Position numbers and translations under genes: made by a program. The notes beneath the pieces were generated by a model, which saw nothing but the letters and a program-made list of their open reading frames with translations, was not told the DNA's origin and searched no databases. Shown piece after piece: positions 63,245-64,000 of a stretch of 64,000 nucleotides of DNA; position 1 is the first letter of the stretch, and each line of letters opens with the position of its first letter. Source of the stretch: Candidatus Egerieimonas intestinavium (lineage in GTDB: Bacteria; Bacillota; Clostridia; Lachnospirales; Lachnospiraceae); NCBI GenBank assembly GCA_018711815.1, contig DVHU01000013.1:17722-81721 (forward strand), written 5' to 3'.

Positions 63245-63388
63245 GTGCGGCCTCCTTGTATCGCTTTTTCTGTAAGTGAGTATAAGGCAGAAAGGGGTGG
63301 AAAAAGCGAAGCAAAATCTTAGGAAATGTTTAAAATTAGGGGAAAAATTAGTGAACTGTAAAAATGCGGCATTCCCTATCCGGGCATA

Positions 63389-63417
63389 TTGCTTTTTAGA
63401 TTTGCATATGCTATAAT
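63389..63417 (+). promoter_or_regulatory. Promoter of candidate antitoxin RNA
   Basis: TTGCTT - 17 nt - TATAAT. Confidence 0.65.
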
Positions 63418-63423
63418 GCCTGT

Positions 63424-63498
63424 AGGCAAAAAGATAGTACAAGTCCATTGCGGACGACAACGAAAAGCCCCGGTGTTCCAGCACCGAGGCTTTTCTAT
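63424..63498 (+). ncRNA. Candidate type I antitoxin RNA (par RNA II-like)
   Basis: Consensus promoter then terminator within ~75 nt; contains AAAAGATAGTACAAGTCCATTGC, nearly identical to the antisense of the toxin start region. Confidence 0.6.
63463..63494. terminator. Bidirectional terminator shared by convergent RNAs
   Basis: AAAAGCCCCGGTGTTCCAGCACCGAGGCTTTT. Confidence 0.8.
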
Positions 63499-63545
63499 TC
63501 CCTTTTTAGGAGTGGCAGGGCTTATCGCCACAGGCTAGTTACCGA

Positions 63546-63632
63546 CTATTCGTCGCCGTCTAACCATTTGATGATGAGGTGGCAAACCACACCAGCCGCG
63601 ACAGCGACAATAAAAGATAGTACAAATTCCAT
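63546..63632 (-). CDS. 28-aa hydrophobic peptide, Fst-like type I toxin candidate (MEFVLSFIVAVAAGVVCHLIIKWLDGDE)
   Basis: GGAAGGGGGTG RBS 6 nt before ATG; single TM and charged tail. Confidence 0.65.
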   Translation of the reverse strand: MEFVLSFIVAVAAGVVCHLIIKWLDGDE

Positions 63633-63805
63633 TGCTTTCACCCCCTTCCTTTACCTGTCTAGGGGCGGTAACGGTTTTATTGTATCATTTCTTTTCGCTT
63701 CCTGCTATCTCTTTTTTGAGCAGCTGCTTGACAGTAACGTGGAACAATAATACGATAAGCGCTCAAGGCTCCTTGCGTGAATTTTGTAGGTTTGTCAAAC
63801 ATTTG

Positions 63806-64000
63806 TTACACTGACCGTAAATAATCCCGGAGTACCTCATTAGGTGTTCTCCATCCCAGTGGCCGCATAGGGAAGTTGTTATAATCCCTGCGGTTATAGA
63901 CCTTTAGCTGCCTTGCAAAGTCCTCAAAGGAATAAAAGAGATGCGTGGCATAGAACCGCTCGTTATCCTTCCTGTGGCTGCGCTCTACCTTGCCGTTGTG
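63806..64000 (-). mobile_element. C-terminal end of a DDE integrase-type transposase (partial, runs off window)
   Basis: HNGKVERSHRKDNERFYATHLFYSFEDFARQLKVYNRRDYNNFPMRPLGWRTPNEVLRDYLRSV*. Confidence 0.85.

Overview
The window is GC-rich and reads like a chromosomal segment from an anaerobic spore-forming Firmicute, probably Lachnospiraceae/Clostridia (inferred from gene content, not searched). About 45 ordinary genes are supported: spoIID and a spoIIQ-like M23 peptidase, murA, murG, pgi, gdhA, two dinB genes, a CBS/DRTGG-type pyrophosphatase, a complete V-type ATPase operon (41.5-50.3 kb), an aconitase-family hydratase, AGCS and SDF transporters, a two-component system and an ABC exporter. 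Less ordinary items: (1) a dispersed family of large hairpins at 3' ends of genes. Four long copies carry a near-identical 52-53 nt core inside inner stems that differ in sequence but stay complementary; two short copies lack the core. (2) A gene-free, purine-rich region of about 0.69 kb (37.4-38.1 kb) bounded by a consensus promoter and an intrinsic terminator with many internal stems, a candidate large structured ncRNA. (3) A Panacea-domain gene directly abutting an AT-rich membrane-protein gene, a candidate toxin-antitoxin/defence pair. (4) An Rpn-family nuclease with an in-frame internal start and a separate downstream copy of its C-terminus, a candidate intragenic plus stand-alone antitoxin. 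(5) A par/Fst-like type I toxin-antitoxin locus at 63.4-63.7 kb with a 28-aa hydrophobic peptide, convergent RNAs and direct repeats. All function calls come from reading protein and nucleotide sequence; no database search was run.
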